This document shows positions 13,926 through 19,989 of a stretch of DNA of 19,989 nt, piece by piece (within the stretch, counting starts at the first letter, position 1; every line of letters starts with the position of its first letter). The translations under genes and the position numbers were made by a program. Origin of the DNA: an uncultured Elusimicrobium sp. (GTDB lineage: Bacteria; Elusimicrobiota; Elusimicrobia; Elusimicrobiales; Elusimicrobiaceae); contig CAMGSK010000003.1 of assembly GCA_946061795.1 (NCBI GenBank), positions 1 through 19,989 of the forward strand, written 5' to 3'. The notes under the pieces were generated by a model. It ran no database searches, was not told the DNA's origin, and worked only from the letters and a program-made list of their open reading frames with translations.

Positions 13926-14828
13926 TCAGACGGAAAATTCGCCCCACAAAATCTGTTCCAGCTCCAGTTCCACGCCGCTTTTTTCTTTAACCTGCCGGCG
14001 TACTTCTTCCATGAGAGTTTTGATGTCTTCCGGCGTGGCGTGGTTAAAGTTGACGATGAATCCCGCGTGCTTTTCAGACACTTTCGCCCCGCCTACGCTC
14101 AGCCCGCGCAGGCCGGCCTCGTCAATCAGCCGGGACGCATAGTCTCCTGCGGGCCGTTTAAACACGCTCCCGGCGGAGGGATATTCCAAAGGTTGTTTTT
14201 CAATACGCTTATGCAAAATGGAATTGCGCGTTTGCACCAACGAAGCGAAATCTTTCTTTTCTAAAGAAAATCCCGCGCCCAACACGATGTATCCGTCCAG
14301 CCCGTCCACGCGGCGGTACGAATGGGGCAAATCTTTTTTAAGAAGTACGGCGGGCCTTCCGTCAAAATCAACTGCTTGCACATATTCCAAGCAGTCAAAG
14401 GTTTCCTGGCCGAATGCGCCGGCGTTCATATATACGGCTCCGCCTATGCTGCCGGGAATACCGGAAAGTTTTTCCATCCCCGCCAGTCCGGCCAAAGCGG
14501 CGAGTTCGCAGACTTTGTCCAGTGCGGCTCCGGCCTGTGCGGTCACGCGGTTATCTTGGACGGAGGTTTGGTTCATGCGTTTGGTGGAGCAAACAATCCC
14601 GCCGATTCCTTTCCCTCCTACCAAAATATTAGAGCCGAATCCGATGACGCGCAGCGGAATATTTTCCGTGCGGGCCAGTTTCAGTACAAAACTCCATTCT
14701 TCATCCGTTTGCGGATAAACATAGGCTTCCGCCGGGCCGCCCGTTTGATAGGTGGTGTGACGGCTCATGGGCTCGGCCAAGAGGCAGCGTTCTTTGAAGT
14801 AAGCGGAAAGTTCTTGCGTAAAATTCAT
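13926..14828 (-). CDS. murB: UDP-N-acetylenolpyruvoylglucosamine reductase (MurB)
   Basis: This 300-residue FAD enzyme reduces enolpyruvyl-UDP-GlcNAc to UDP-MurNAc with NADPH in the second step of peptidoglycan precursor synthesis in the cytoplasm. Family motifs in order are HTTYQTGG (24-31), FGSNILV (64-70), SGIPGSIGGAVYMNAGAFG (122-140), YPSAGSVFKRP (216-226) with the proton-donating Ser221, and SEKHAGFIVN (251-260). A Glu-rich end (VELELEQ) holds the likely catalytic Glu291. The YPSAGSVFKRP form and the missing insert mark it as a type II MurB. Its ATG lies five bases after the TGA of the upstream barrel gene and it has no clear Shine-Dalgarno, so it is probably co-transcribed and translationally coupled. 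Confidence 0.97.
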   Translation of the reverse strand: MNFTQELSAYFKERCLLAEPMSRHTTYQTGGPAEAYVYPQTDEEWSFVLKLARTENIPLRVIGFGSNILVGGKGIGGIVCSTKRMNQTSVQDNRVTAQAGAALDKVCELAALAGLAGMEKLSGIPGSIGGAVYMNAGAFGQETFDCLEYVQAVDFDGRPAVLLKKDLPHSYRRVDGLDGYIVLGAGFSLEKKDFASLVQTRNSILHKRIEKQPLEYPSAGSVFKRPAGDYASRLIDEAGLRGLSVGGAKVSEKHAGFIVNFNHATPEDIKTLMEEVRRQVKEKSGVELELEQILWGEFSV

Positions 14829-14833
14829 ATCTG

Positions 14834-15526
14834 TCAGAAGCTTACGCCCACTCCGCCTTGAAAACCGTGATTGTATTTTGTGTAAGTATATGCGCCATAT
14901 ACGTAAAACAGCGGAAGAGGATGAAAATTCACCCCGGCGGTGTAGCGCACGGCTCCGTCGTCGGTTTTTTCTCCGGAGAGCATGCCCATGTTTTTCACTT
15001 TCAGCGTGCTGTAGTCGTAGCCGACGCCCACGTACGGAGTTAAAAACAATACATTCACCGAAGCGGAGGCGGAAGCGGAGTAGTGGTCTCCGTCATAATA
15101 ATCGGTTTTGTAGCGGTCATAGAACGCGGCGGCCGACAGATTAACCAACGCCAAAGAGCCGTGCCATTTGAGGCCGCCCCCGATGGATTTAAATCCGTCA
15201 TAGCTGGTGCCGCGCGCTGCCACGCCGATGCCCAAAACGGGGATTTGCGTTTCGGCGGTGATGAACGGCGCATAGAAATAATCTTCGCCGGAAAAATTGG
15301 CCGAAGAGGTTTTGACGGCGGAAACGGAAGCGCCGATGTCAAATCCCGGGAAATTGACCCCTTTGCCGGTGTGGAAATCGGCCAGACCAATCATGGACGA
15401 AATATCCCGGTTATAATCGGCCAGAGCGGAAAGATTGAAATGGTCTTTAAAATCAGAGCCCATATCGGCAAAAGCGGGCAGTGTCAGCGCGCACAGACAG
15501 AACAAAGCGGATAAAATTTTTTTCAT
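14834..15526 (-). CDS. Small outer-membrane beta-barrel protein
   Basis: This 230-residue exported protein has a signal peptide MKKILSALFCLCALTLPAFA, probably cut before DMGS. The rest alternates polar and hydrophobic residues with many Gly, Tyr and Ser, and ends in GGVGVSF; the terminal Phe is typical of outer-membrane barrels. About eight to ten strands would fit the length. I cannot assign a family or a cargo. The start at 15526 has AAGGA eight bases upstream; longer frames to 15739 run into the divergent pgm gene and are rejected. It is the first gene of a two-gene unit with murB, an odd pairing that would tie a cell-wall enzyme to a surface protein's promoter. Confidence 0.75.
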   Translation of the reverse strand: MKKILSALFCLCALTLPAFADMGSDFKDHFNLSALADYNRDISSMIGLADFHTGKGVNFPGFDIGASVSAVKTSSANFSGEDYFYAPFITAETQIPVLGIGVAARGTSYDGFKSIGGGLKWHGSLALVNLSAAAFYDRYKTDYYDGDHYSASASASVNVLFLTPYVGVGYDYSTLKVKNMGMLSGEKTDDGAVRYTAGVNFHPLPLFYVYGAYTYTKYNHGFQGGVGVSF

Positions 15527-15538
15527 ATATTTTCCTTG

Positions 15539-15567
15539 TTGATAAATTTGATTACATATCATATCAT
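15539..15567 (+). promoter_or_regulatory. Promoter of pgm
   Basis: TTGATA (15539-15544) and TATCAT (15562-15567) are 17 bases apart, each one mismatch from consensus. The start near 15574 gives a leader of about 56 bases containing a GC-rich hairpin. The -10 overlaps that of the divergent barrel gene. Confidence 0.7.
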
Positions 15568-15591
15568 AGAAAAAGAGGACGCGCCGCGCAA
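15563..15591 (-). promoter_or_regulatory. Promoter of the small barrel gene and murB
   Basis: On the minus strand TTGCGC (15586-15591) and TATGAT (15563-15568) are separated by 17 bases. The -10 shares five of six positions with the pgm -10 on the other strand, so both promoters cannot be occupied together. Confidence 0.55.
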
Positions 15592-15601
15592 GAACGGCGC
15601 G
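15580..15601 (+). promoter_or_regulatory. GC-rich hairpin in the pgm leader
   Basis: CGCGCCG (15580-15586) pairs with CGGCGCG (15595-15601) around CGCAAGAA, followed by CTGTTTT. It lies between the predicted pgm start site and its GGAGG, and over the -35 of the divergent promoter. The short T-run makes it a possible weak attenuator. Confidence 0.4.
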
Positions 15602-15629
15602 CTGTTTTGACATTACGGAGGATGCGATT

Positions 15630-17177
15630 ATGGTGAGCCCGCTGGCAGGAACTTTGACGAAAGAACCTATGGATTGTGAAAAAATGAGCCGTTTGTTTTG
15701 GCAGCCGGAAGAACCGGTGGCCGCCGTGAAATTCGGCACCTCCGGCCACCGCGGAAAATTGGGCGGCGGATTTTGCGCCGCGCACGCGCGGGCTATTGCG
15801 CAGGCGGTGGCGCGTATTCATTTGGAAGACGGAGTGAAAGGCCCCGTGCTGTGCGGGGGAGACACGCGTTTGATGTCACAAACGACGGCGAAATTGTGCG
15901 CCGAAGTGCTGGCGGGAAACGGACTGCCCGTTATCGTGCCGGAGGGGCCGCTTCCCACGCCGGTGTTTTCTTTTGCCATTATTACGGGCCGGGCTTGCGC
16001 GTGTTTAAACGGCACCGCCAGCCATAACCCGCCGCAGGACATGGGGCTGAAATACAATCCTTCCAACGGAGGCCCCGCCGGCGCGGAGCTGACCAAACGC
16101 ATTGAAAAATACGCCAATGAATATTTGCAAAACCCGGCTTTGATAAAAAGCGTTTCGCTGGAAGAAGCCCGCGGGAAAGGGTTGGTGGTGGACGAAGATT
16201 TGAAGACCCCTTATATCAACGCTTTGGGACGCATGGTGGATTTCGGAGCCATTAAACAAGCGGGCCTGAAAGCGGCCGTTCACCCGCTGGGAGGCAGCAG
16301 CTTGGAATTTTACCGCGCGATTAAAGAAAAATACGGCTTGGACAATTTGCACATCGTCAGCGAAACTATAGATCCCACCTTCCGTTTCATCCCTATAGAC
16401 CACGACGGGAAAATCCGCATGGATCCCTCGTCCGTCTATCCGATGAAACCGCTGATTGAATTGGTCAAATCAGGCGAGTATGATTTTGCCGGAGCCAGCG
16501 ACCCGGACGCGGACCGCTTCGGCTGCGCCACCAAAGAAGGCGGTTTGATTCCGCCCAATCATGCGCTGTGCGTGATGGCGGACTATTTGATCCGCACCCG
16601 TCAGCCCAAAGAAGGCATGCTGGTGGGCCGCACGCTGGGCACCACCGCCCTGCTGGACCGCATTGTGCACGCCGCCGGATACGGCATTGACGAAGTAAAC
16701 GTGGGTTTTAAATATTTCGTCAACGGCATTGTGGACGGACGTTATATTTTGGCGGGAGAAGAAAGCGCGGGTATGAGCATGAGCGGATGGACCCCGGAAA
16801 AAGACGGCATTTTGGCGGTGTGTCTGCTTTTGGAAATCGCCTCCAAATCCGGTGATATTGCCGCATTGTATGACGGCTTGACCGCCAAATACGGCAAGCC
16901 GTATTATACGCGTGTGGACGTGCCGACTGATGAGGCCGCCAAAAAGAAAGTCATGGCATTTAAAAAAGAGGATTTGGCTTCTTTGACTTCCGTGGCCGGA
17001 GAAAAAGTGTTGGACGTGCGCGATACGGACGGGATAAAGGTGTATTTGCAGAGCTCCTGGTTTTTGGTGCGTCCCAGCGGCACGGAAAATATCCTGAAGT
17101 TCTATGCCGAAACGTTTATCAGCCAAGACCATTTGCACAAAATTATTGAAGAAGGGCGCAAATACTTCGGCGTATAA
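15630..17177 (+). CDS. pgm: Phosphoglucomutase (alpha-D-phosphohexomutase family)
   Basis: This 515-residue cytosolic enzyme interconverts glucose-1-phosphate and glucose-6-phosphate, linking glycolysis with glycogen and sugar-nucleotide synthesis. All four active-site loops are visible: the phosphoserine loop TASHNPP (Ser131) inside a segment continuing to KYNPSNGGPA, the Mg loop DPDADRFG (291-298), the sugar loop GEESAGMS (376-383) and the phosphate loop RPSGTEN (481-487). The N-terminal KFGTSGHRG and the KYNPSNGGPA run match E. coli-type Pgm rather than phosphomannomutase ManB or GlmM. The start at 15630 has GGAGG eight bases upstream. It is a single-gene unit with its own promoter and terminator, divergent from the barrel-murB pair. 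Confidence 0.95.
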   Translation: MVSPLAGTLTKEPMDCEKMSRLFWQPEEPVAAVKFGTSGHRGKLGGGFCAAHARAIAQAVARIHLEDGVKGPVLCGGDTRLMSQTTAKLCAEVLAGNGLPVIVPEGPLPTPVFSFAIITGRACACLNGTASHNPPQDMGLKYNPSNGGPAGAELTKRIEKYANEYLQNPALIKSVSLEEARGKGLVVDEDLKTPYINALGRMVDFGAIKQAGLKAAVHPLGGSSLEFYRAIKEKYGLDNLHIVSETIDPTFRFIPIDHDGKIRMDPSSVYPMKPLIELVKSGEYDFAGASDPDADRFGCATKEGGLIPPNHALCVMADYLIRTRQPKEGMLVGRTLGTTALLDRIVHAAGYGIDEVNVGFKYFVNGIVDGRYILAGEESAGMSMSGWTPEKDGILAVCLLLEIASKSGDIAALYDGLTAKYGKPYYTRVDVPTDEAAKKKVMAFKKEDLASLTSVAGEKVLDVRDTDGIKVYLQSSWFLVRPSGTENILKFYAETFISQDHLHKIIEEGRKYFGV

Positions 17178-17196
17178 GCATTTTGTTGTCCCAAAA

Positions 17197-17231
17197 CGCC
17201 CCCGTTATGATAATGTATGCCGGAGGGGGCG
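17197..17231. repeat. Hairpin CGCCCCC / GGGGGCG downstream of pgm
   Basis: A 7-bp GC stem (17197-17203 with 17225-17231) encloses a 21-base loop that contains TATGATAAT. No T-run follows on either side, so it is not by itself a good terminator; it may help protect the pgm message end. Confidence 0.4.
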
Positions 17232-17249
17232 CTTAGAATTTACAGATTA

Positions 17250-17275
17250 AAAAGCCCCGCTTGAGCGGGGCTTTT
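17250..17275. terminator. Bidirectional terminator between pgm and the response regulator
   Basis: AAAAGCCCCGC (17250-17260), loop TTGA, and GCGGGGCTTTT (17265-17275) form a perfect 11-bp stem with A and T ends for both converging genes. It differs from the 11671-11698 element mainly by one loop base. Confidence 0.93.
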
Positions 17276-17282
17276 GTGAAAA

Positions 17283-18215
17283 TTAACTTCTGCGGTCCAC
17301 TTGATAATAACTTCCTTCGTGTTTTTTGGCCAGACATTTGAGTTCGCTGCCAATGCTGCTCACCTGCGCAAAAGAAGTCAGCTCTTTGAGCGTGTTGTGT
17401 ACGATGCCGATACCGATGGACAGAAAATGAAAGCGTTCCGTTTCTCCCTTCCGGTTGACCGATTCCATGTATCCTTGCGCGCGGTCGGCATCGTTGTAAA
17501 AACCGGGGGCCATGCGGTTCATGCCGTCCACGATAAACTGCGCTATCTTTTCCGCGTGTTCCACCGCACAGACGGCGATAAAGTCGTCCCCTCCGATATG
17601 CCCCACAAAAGCCGTCGGGTCCATTCGGGCCGCGTCCATAATCAGACGGGCGGAGGCCAGCAGCACTTTGTCTCCGGCTCCGAAACCGTATTTGTCGTTG
17701 AAGGCTTTGAAATTGTTTAAATCGCAGTACAGAACGGCGAATTTGCGCCCGGAGGCGATTTCCTGTTCAATGCGCGCGCGTATGGACGGGTTTCCGGGCA
17801 GGCAGGTCAGCGGATTGGAGCACATTTTTTGCTGGCTGCGTTTGAGCAGCAGCCTGACGCGCGCCACCACTTCGTCCGCATCAGCGGGTTTGGTTAAATA
17901 TTCGTCTATGTCCAGCCCCAAGCCTTCCAGCTTGGTGTTTTTGTCCGTGACGGCGGTAAAAATAATGATGGGGGTGTGCAAATAGCCCGGATGACTGCGC
18001 ACGTCTTTTACCACGTCAAACCCCGTTTTGCGGGGCATTTCATAGTCCAGAATTAACAAATCCGGATTTTCTTTGTAAATTTTGTCTAAAGCGTCCTGTC
18101 CGTCTTCGGCCGTGATGACGCAAAACCCGGCATCGGTCAGGATCTCGCTGACCAGCGTGCGTATGGCGGCGTTGTCATCGGCCAATAAAATTTTTGCGTT
18201 TTGATTCATATCCAT
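17283..18215 (-). CDS. Response regulator with receiver and GGDEF (GGDDF variant) domains
   Basis: This 310-residue cytoplasmic signalling protein has a PleD-like layout. Residues 8-125 form a receiver with acidic pocket Asp13/Asp14, phospho-acceptor Asp57, Thr87 and Lys109. Residues 133-305 form a GGDEF domain with LPGN, CDLNNFKAFND (Asp165 as metal ligand) and a signature that reads GGDDF (208-212) rather than GGDEF. If active it would make cyclic di-GMP from two GTP. The RxxD product-inhibition site normally just upstream is missing (FVGHI stands there). There is no partner kinase nearby. The start is uncertain: ATG at 18215 or 18209, with no Shine-Dalgarno. A promoter at 18218-18246 would start transcription near 18211, favouring the second ATG. 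Confidence 0.9.
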   Translation of the reverse strand: MDMNQNAKILLADDNAAIRTLVSEILTDAGFCVITAEDGQDALDKIYKENPDLLILDYEMPRKTGFDVVKDVRSHPGYLHTPIIIFTAVTDKNTKLEGLGLDIDEYLTKPADADEVVARVRLLLKRSQQKMCSNPLTCLPGNPSIRARIEQEIASGRKFAVLYCDLNNFKAFNDKYGFGAGDKVLLASARLIMDAARMDPTAFVGHIGGDDFIAVCAVEHAEKIAQFIVDGMNRMAPGFYNDADRAQGYMESVNRKGETERFHFLSIGIGIVHNTLKELTSFAQVSSIGSELKCLAKKHEGSYYQVDRRS

Positions 18216-18217
18216 TT

Positions 18218-18246
18218 ATTAAACGAAATCCGTACGCGGCGCGCAA
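18218..18246 (-). promoter_or_regulatory. Possible promoter of the response-regulator gene
   Basis: On the minus strand TTGCGC (18241-18246) and TTTAAT (18218-18223) are 17 bases apart. The same -35 hexamer and spacing occur at the barrel gene promoter. The predicted start near 18211 lies at the beginning of the gene, implying a leaderless message. Confidence 0.45.
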
Positions 18247-18321
18247 GAGGCTTTCGGCGCGGAAACGGAAAAATGCGAAGGAAAGGTTTTTTCGTCTTGC
18301 CGCCCGGTGCGGAATATACGG

Positions 18322-18373
18322 CGTTTTGTTTTATCAAACAAAACGGCCCCCGGTTTGACTCCGGAGACCGTTT
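18322..18373 (-). terminator. Terminator after the first OmpA lipoprotein, with overlapping second hairpin
   Basis: AAACGG (18341-18346) pairs with CCGTTT (18368-18373), and an inner CCGG pair (18350-18353 with 18361-18364) extends it. On the minus strand the tail is TGTTTGAT. A second perfect stem, CGTTTTGTTT / AAACAAAACG (18322-18331, 18336-18345), shares bases 18341-18345, so the two folds exclude each other. Confidence 0.6.
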
Positions 18374-18392
18374 TTTCGTGCGAAATTTTCGT

Positions 18393-18998
18393 TTATTTTA
18401 CTTCAATTTGCAGTTCCACACGGCGGTTGTTGGCGCGGCCCGCGGCGGTACGGTTGGTGTCCACCGGGTTCTGCGCTCCGTATCCGACGGCGCTGACCTT
18501 GTCCTCCGCCACTCCGCGCGCTTTTAAAGCGTCGGCCACGGCTTGGGCGCGGCGTTGGGAGAGGTCCACGTTATAGTTGGGGTCTCCCAAGGAGTCCGTA
18601 TATCCTTTGACCACGACGGTGTTGTTGGGATATTTTTTGAGGATGTTGGCCGTCGCGTCCAGGTTTTTGTTGGAGCTGGCGGCGATTTTGTCGCTGTTGT
18701 GGGCGAAATGGATGGGCTCTTTGAAATTGAGCGAGATGACGTTGCCTTGGCGGCGTGCGGTTCCCACGGTGGAGAGCTGTTCCGCTTGTGCGGTGGCTTT
18801 CTTTTCCGCCGCGGCTTTGGCGGCTTGGGCCTTTTGGGCTTGCGTCACGGCCGGTTTGGGAGCGGGCTGGGCTTTCCGGCAGGAGCCGTTTTGGCACTGG
18901 CAGGACGCCTTGCGGCACGGGGTGCCGGTGGTTCTTCTTTCACAATGGCAGGCCGCCAACACCAATGCGGCCGCGAACAGCAAAGCTACTTTTTTCAC
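18393..18998 (-). CDS. OmpA/Pal-like lipoprotein with cysteine-rich collar
   Basis: This 201-residue outer-membrane lipoprotein has signal MKKVALLFAAALVLAAC, with Cys17 lipidated. It is followed at once by five more cysteines (19, 28, 33, 35, 40) in a basic segment, a Pro/Ala-rich linker, a charged Ala-Lys helix (about 52-75) and an OmpA C-terminal domain (88-200). The domain keeps the peptidoglycan-binding pair Asp135 (GYTD) and Arg150 (LSQRRA) and ends in NNRRVELQI. It would tether the outer membrane to the wall. The start codon is GTG with AGGAGG five bases upstream; the ATG one base earlier runs directly into a stop. It follows a paralogue by 50 bases and ends at a terminator. Confidence 0.9.
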   Translation of the reverse strand: MKKVALLFAAALVLAACHCERRTTGTPCRKASCQCQNGSCRKAQPAPKPAVTQAQKAQAAKAAAEKKATAQAEQLSTVGTARRQGNVISLNFKEPIHFAHNSDKIAASSNKNLDATANILKKYPNNTVVVKGYTDSLGDPNYNVDLSQRRAQAVADALKARGVAEDKVSAVGYGAQNPVDTNRTAAGRANNRRVELQIEVK

Positions 18999-19048
18999 AT
19001 GAGCCTCCTAGGATATTTTCCCGCCCGCGTTTGGCGGGGTATTGCAAA

Positions 19049-19486
19049 TCAGTTTTTCGGATACGGAAATTCTATTTCCACACGACGGTTCTGGGCGCGT
19101 CCTTCCGGCGTGTTGTTGGATACGACGGGCTTCTGAGAGCCGTATCCTTTGGCGGAAATGTTTTTTGCCGGTACGCCGCGTATTTGCAGCGCTTTGGCCA
19201 CTTTTTCCGCGCGTTTTTGACTTAAACGCAAATTGGTTTTTTCGTTGCCGCTGGAATCGGTATAGCCGCGCACCTGCACCATGGCGGAAGGGTCTTTTTT
19301 GTGCACTTTTGCCGCTTCGTCAATCAGTTTATAAGAGGGAAGGGCGATTTCATCCCCGTTGACTTCAAAAGCCACGGTGGAAAAGTACATCTGTCCCACT
19401 TTCCCGGGCGTTTTGGGCCCCGAAGCGCAGGCGCCCGCCAATACTGCTCCGGCCGCCAAGCAAAGAAGAATTCCGCTTTTTTTCAT
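19049..19486 (-). CDS. OmpA/Pal-like lipoprotein, short form
   Basis: This 145-residue lipoprotein has a signal ending in VLAGAC, with Cys20 as the likely lipid site (Ala rather than Leu at -3 is slightly unusual). A short linker leads into an OmpA C-terminal domain with GYTDSSG (Asp77) and LSQKRA (Arg92), the residues that bind diaminopimelate in peptidoglycan, and QNRRVEIEF near the end. It is close in size to Pal but lacks tol-gene neighbours. Compared with the next gene it lacks the cysteine collar and helix, so the two look like an old tandem duplication that diverged at the N-terminus. The ribosome site is weak (GGAAAA). It lies 30 bases after folK with no terminator between, so co-transcription is possible. 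Confidence 0.88.
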   Translation of the reverse strand: MKKSGILLCLAAGAVLAGACASGPKTPGKVGQMYFSTVAFEVNGDEIALPSYKLIDEAAKVHKKDPSAMVQVRGYTDSSGNEKTNLRLSQKRAEKVAKALQIRGVPAKNISAKGYGSQKPVVSNNTPEGRAQNRRVEIEFPYPKN

Positions 19487-19516
19487 TTTTCCGGTCCGTA
19501 AATATTTTTCTTTATT

Positions 19517-19989
19517 TTACAAAATTTTACAGGTCGTTTCCCCTTTGCGGCGCATTAAGTCGCGGTAGAGGGAGATGACGGGCTTGCCCAGCTTCGGATG
19601 CACATAGTCGGGCAAAATATAACTGAGCGGCTTGAGTACAAATTCCCGTTCGTGCAGACGCGGGTGGGGAACGAACAGCAGTGCGTCCGCGTCAAAAATT
19701 ACTTGGTCGTCATAAAACAAGATGTCCAGGTCTATAACGCGCGGGCCGTTTTTAAACGTGGGTGTACGGCCCATCTTTTGTTCCAATTCTTTGAGTTTGC
19801 GCAGCAAATCCGCCGGTTTGTAGGGAGTGGAAAGCGTCAGCACCGTATTGACGAAGTCCGGCTGCGCGTCGTACCCTTCCGGTTTAGACAGAATGTAGGG
19901 GGCCACTTCTTTGACTTGCCCCAACGCGGCCAATTCCCGCGCGGCCCGGTCGACACTTCCCTTCCGCCCCCCCTGCGCCCTCCCCCCCC
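19517..19989 (-). CDS. folK: HPPK (folK), 5' end missing at window edge
   Basis: This is 2-amino-4-hydroxy-6-hydroxymethyldihydropteridine pyrophosphokinase, which transfers pyrophosphate from ATP to the pterin in folate synthesis. Diagnostic segments are DFVNTVLTL, NGPRVIDLDILFY with the metal-binding DLD, and VPHPRLHEREFVLKPL. The frame is open to the window end but the N-terminal GSN-x-G-x-R segment is not seen. Instead the last ~45 bases translate as a Gly/Arg-rich run read from G homopolymers, which looks like damaged sequence. Reliable homology starts near ARELAALGQVKEV, about 19945 and below. The real protein would be about 160 residues. Confidence 0.9.
   Translation of the reverse strand, partial: GGRAQGGRKGSVDRAARELAALGQVKEVAPYILSKPEGYDAQPDFVNTVLTLSTPYKPADLLRKLKELEQKMGRTPTFKNGPRVIDLDILFYDDQVIFDADALLFVPHPRLHEREFVLKPLSYILPDYVHPKLGKPVISLYRDLMRRKGETTCKIL

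Noticed and set aside
13575..13990. Two plus-strand open frames across the tRNA-Asp region, with RSRRDSNPRSLP and ESTGFEPAVSALTGQRVRPG
   Set aside because: These are the well-known false proteins made by translating the strand opposite a tRNA gene; the cloverleaf on the minus strand explains the sequence.
18201..18576. Plus-strand frames between the response regulator and the OmpA lipoprotein
   Set aside because: They cross two hairpins and run antisense into the OmpA domain; there is no ribosome site or motif.
1..19989. Search by eye for CRISPR repeats, insertion sequences, phage genes, toxin-antitoxin pairs or defence islands
   Set aside because: No regularly spaced repeats, transposase motifs, terminal inverted repeats or phage-like genes were seen; gene content is housekeeping and envelope.

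Overview
The window comes from a bacterium with an outer membrane. It encodes an Omp85-type barrel, a second small barrel ending in Phe, two OmpA/Pal-like lipoproteins, a type IV prepilin and MurB. The prepilin leader and the mix of genes suggest a gut-type Elusimicrobiota. That placement is from impression only, because no rRNA or taxonomic marker was compared. I see no phage, insertion sequence, CRISPR array or clear transfer signature, so this is ordinary chromosome with compact intergenic regions.

Layout. 1-308 is a leader with hairpins ahead of a SulP anion transporter (+). 2135-3118 (-) holds a lone prepilin with a long structured upstream region, then tRNA-Val(GAC). 3174-7051 (-) holds a small three-helix PQ-loop-like membrane protein and dnaE. 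7090-11660 (+) holds a Nudix hydrolase, an exported M3 zinc oligopeptidase, a DUF4156-like lipoprotein and an exported protein that I read as protein-glutaminase-like. 11716-13634 (-) holds a thioferritin-like iron protein (DPSL type) and a single-POTRA Omp85 protein. 13779-15526 (-) holds tRNA-Asp(GTC), murB and a small outer-membrane barrel. That barrel is divergent from pgm (+), and the two -10 boxes overlap. 17283-19989 (-) holds a receiver-GGDEF response regulator, two tandem OmpA-domain lipoproteins and a folK cut off by the window edge.

How the genes fit together. Most of them serve the cell envelope or housekeeping: replication (dnaE), cell wall (murB), glucose-phosphate metabolism feeding wall and surface sugars (pgm), folate (folK), outer-membrane tethering (OmpA lipoproteins), barrel assembly or transport (Omp85) and nucleotide clean-up (Nudix). 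The M3 peptidase, lipoprotein and glutaminase-like protein form a same-strand run of exported products that could process proteins or peptides outside the cytoplasm. This is inference, since each appears to be its own transcription unit.

The observations most worth following are the Cys-His-Asp glutaminase-like enzyme, the overlapping pgm/OMP promoters, a promoter-terminator-gene order in front of the PQ-loop gene, several genes whose -10 box sits so close to the start that the mRNA would be leaderless or nearly so, and a cysteine-rich collar behind the lipid anchor of one OmpA lipoprotein. The last ~45 bases look like a poor-quality contig end.
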